5,108 nucleotides of DNA, from positions 1 to 5,108 of the forward strand of contig JBEVNX010000209.1 in NCBI GenBank assembly GCA_040507895.1, written 5' to 3'. The DNA is from JBEVNX01 sp040507895. Its GTDB lineage: Bacteria > Desulfobacterota > Binatia > JACPRU01. The notes under the pieces are model-generated. The model did not search any database, was not told the DNA's origin, and saw only the letters and a program-made list of their open reading frames with translations. Positions 4,728 through 5,108 of this stretch are shown here, piece after piece. The stretch's first letter is position 1. Each line of letters starts with the position of its first letter. The position numbers were made by a program, and so were the translations under genes.

Positions 4728-5108
4728 GTGACCAGCTCGTCCGCATGCCGCCGCTTGTTGCTCGGCTTGATCGTCTTCGTAGCCGCGCTGCCGCTCTCTG
4801 CCGACGCGGCCGGCAAGCCCCGGCCGATCGGGGTCATGGCCCGCAATCTCTATCTCGGGGCGGACCTCACGCCGGCGATCTTGGCCCCGGGGGTGCCAGA
4901 ACTCATGGCGGCGGCGACTGAGATCTGGCAGCAGGTCGAGGCCACCAACTTCCCGGAGCGTGCGCTGGCGCTCGCCGCCGAGATCAAACAGGGCGCCCCG
5001 CTGCTCATCGGACTCCAGGAGGTGGCCTTGTGGCGCACGGGCCCGCCCGACGGGCCGCCAGCCCTCGGCGGCACGCCGGCGACTGCAGTCGCCTATGATT
5101 TTCTCGCG
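4728..5108 (+). CDS. Exported endonuclease/exonuclease/phosphatase-family protein, N-terminal fragment
   Basis: An open frame of 127 codons that runs off the right edge. It starts with a secretory signal peptide: two arginines (8-9), a hydrophobic core LLLGLIVFVAALPL (10-23) and a likely signal-peptidase site after SADA (24-27). The mature part opens IGVMARNLYLGADL (34-47) and later has LLIGLQEV (92-99). These are the first two motifs of the Mg-dependent DNase I/exonuclease III/phosphatase fold: N40 of RNLYLG and the metal-binding E98 of LQEV. The remaining catalytic motifs lie outside the window. By family it would cleave phosphodiester or phosphomonoester bonds of nucleic acid, lipid or inositol phosphates in the periplasm or outside the cell; which one cannot be told. 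The insertion between the two motifs (about residues 48-75) resembles secreted members of this family. The GTG start is set by GGAGGA four bases upstream. Confidence 0.85.
   Translation, partial: MTSSSACRRLLLGLIVFVAALPLSADAAGKPRPIGVMARNLYLGADLTPAILAPGVPELMAAATEIWQQVEATNFPERALALAAEIKQGAPLLIGLQEVALWRTGPPDGPPALGGTPATAVAYDFLA

Overview
The window is G+C-rich bacterial chromosome, with strong G/C preference at third codon positions. It carries no phage, transposon, rRNA, tRNA or CRISPR signal. The gene set (flavin hydroxylases, a divergent PfkB-type kinase, a lone PAS protein, a metallo-beta-lactamase-fold enzyme and a secreted nuclease/phosphatase-fold protein) suits a metabolically versatile environmental bacterium. 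A Myxococcota, Desulfobacterota/Binatota-like or other high-GC proteobacterial lineage is only a guess; no phylogenetic marker is present.

Left part, minus strand (read from 2226 down to 1): a class A FAD aromatic-ring hydroxylase (559-2226), a 138-residue single-domain PAS protein (146-562) and the N-terminus of a metallo-beta-lactamase-fold hydrolase (149 to the left edge). Each junction is a 4-base ATGA stop/start overlap, so the three are almost certainly one translationally coupled operon. Upstream, 271 bases away and on the same strand, lies a ribokinase/PfkB-like kinase (2498-3325). The gap between kinase and hydroxylase holds a plus-strand small open frame (2340-2480) with coding-like third-position bias. 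The 3' end of the kinase holds a perfect 8-bp hairpin with a UNCG-type loop.

Right part, plus strand: an acyl-CoA-dehydrogenase-fold flavoprotein resembling HsaA/HpaB-type hydroxylases (3438-4637) diverges from the kinase across a 112-base spacer. After a 90-base gap comes the start of an exported endonuclease/exonuclease/phosphatase-family protein (4728 to the right edge).

Two different flavin oxygenase types within 3 kb suggest oxidation of aromatic or polycyclic compounds, but substrates cannot be read from the sequence. The most system-like element is the coupled hydroxylase-PAS-MBL unit, in which a sensor domain without any transmitter is made in step with a catabolic oxygenase and a hydrolase.
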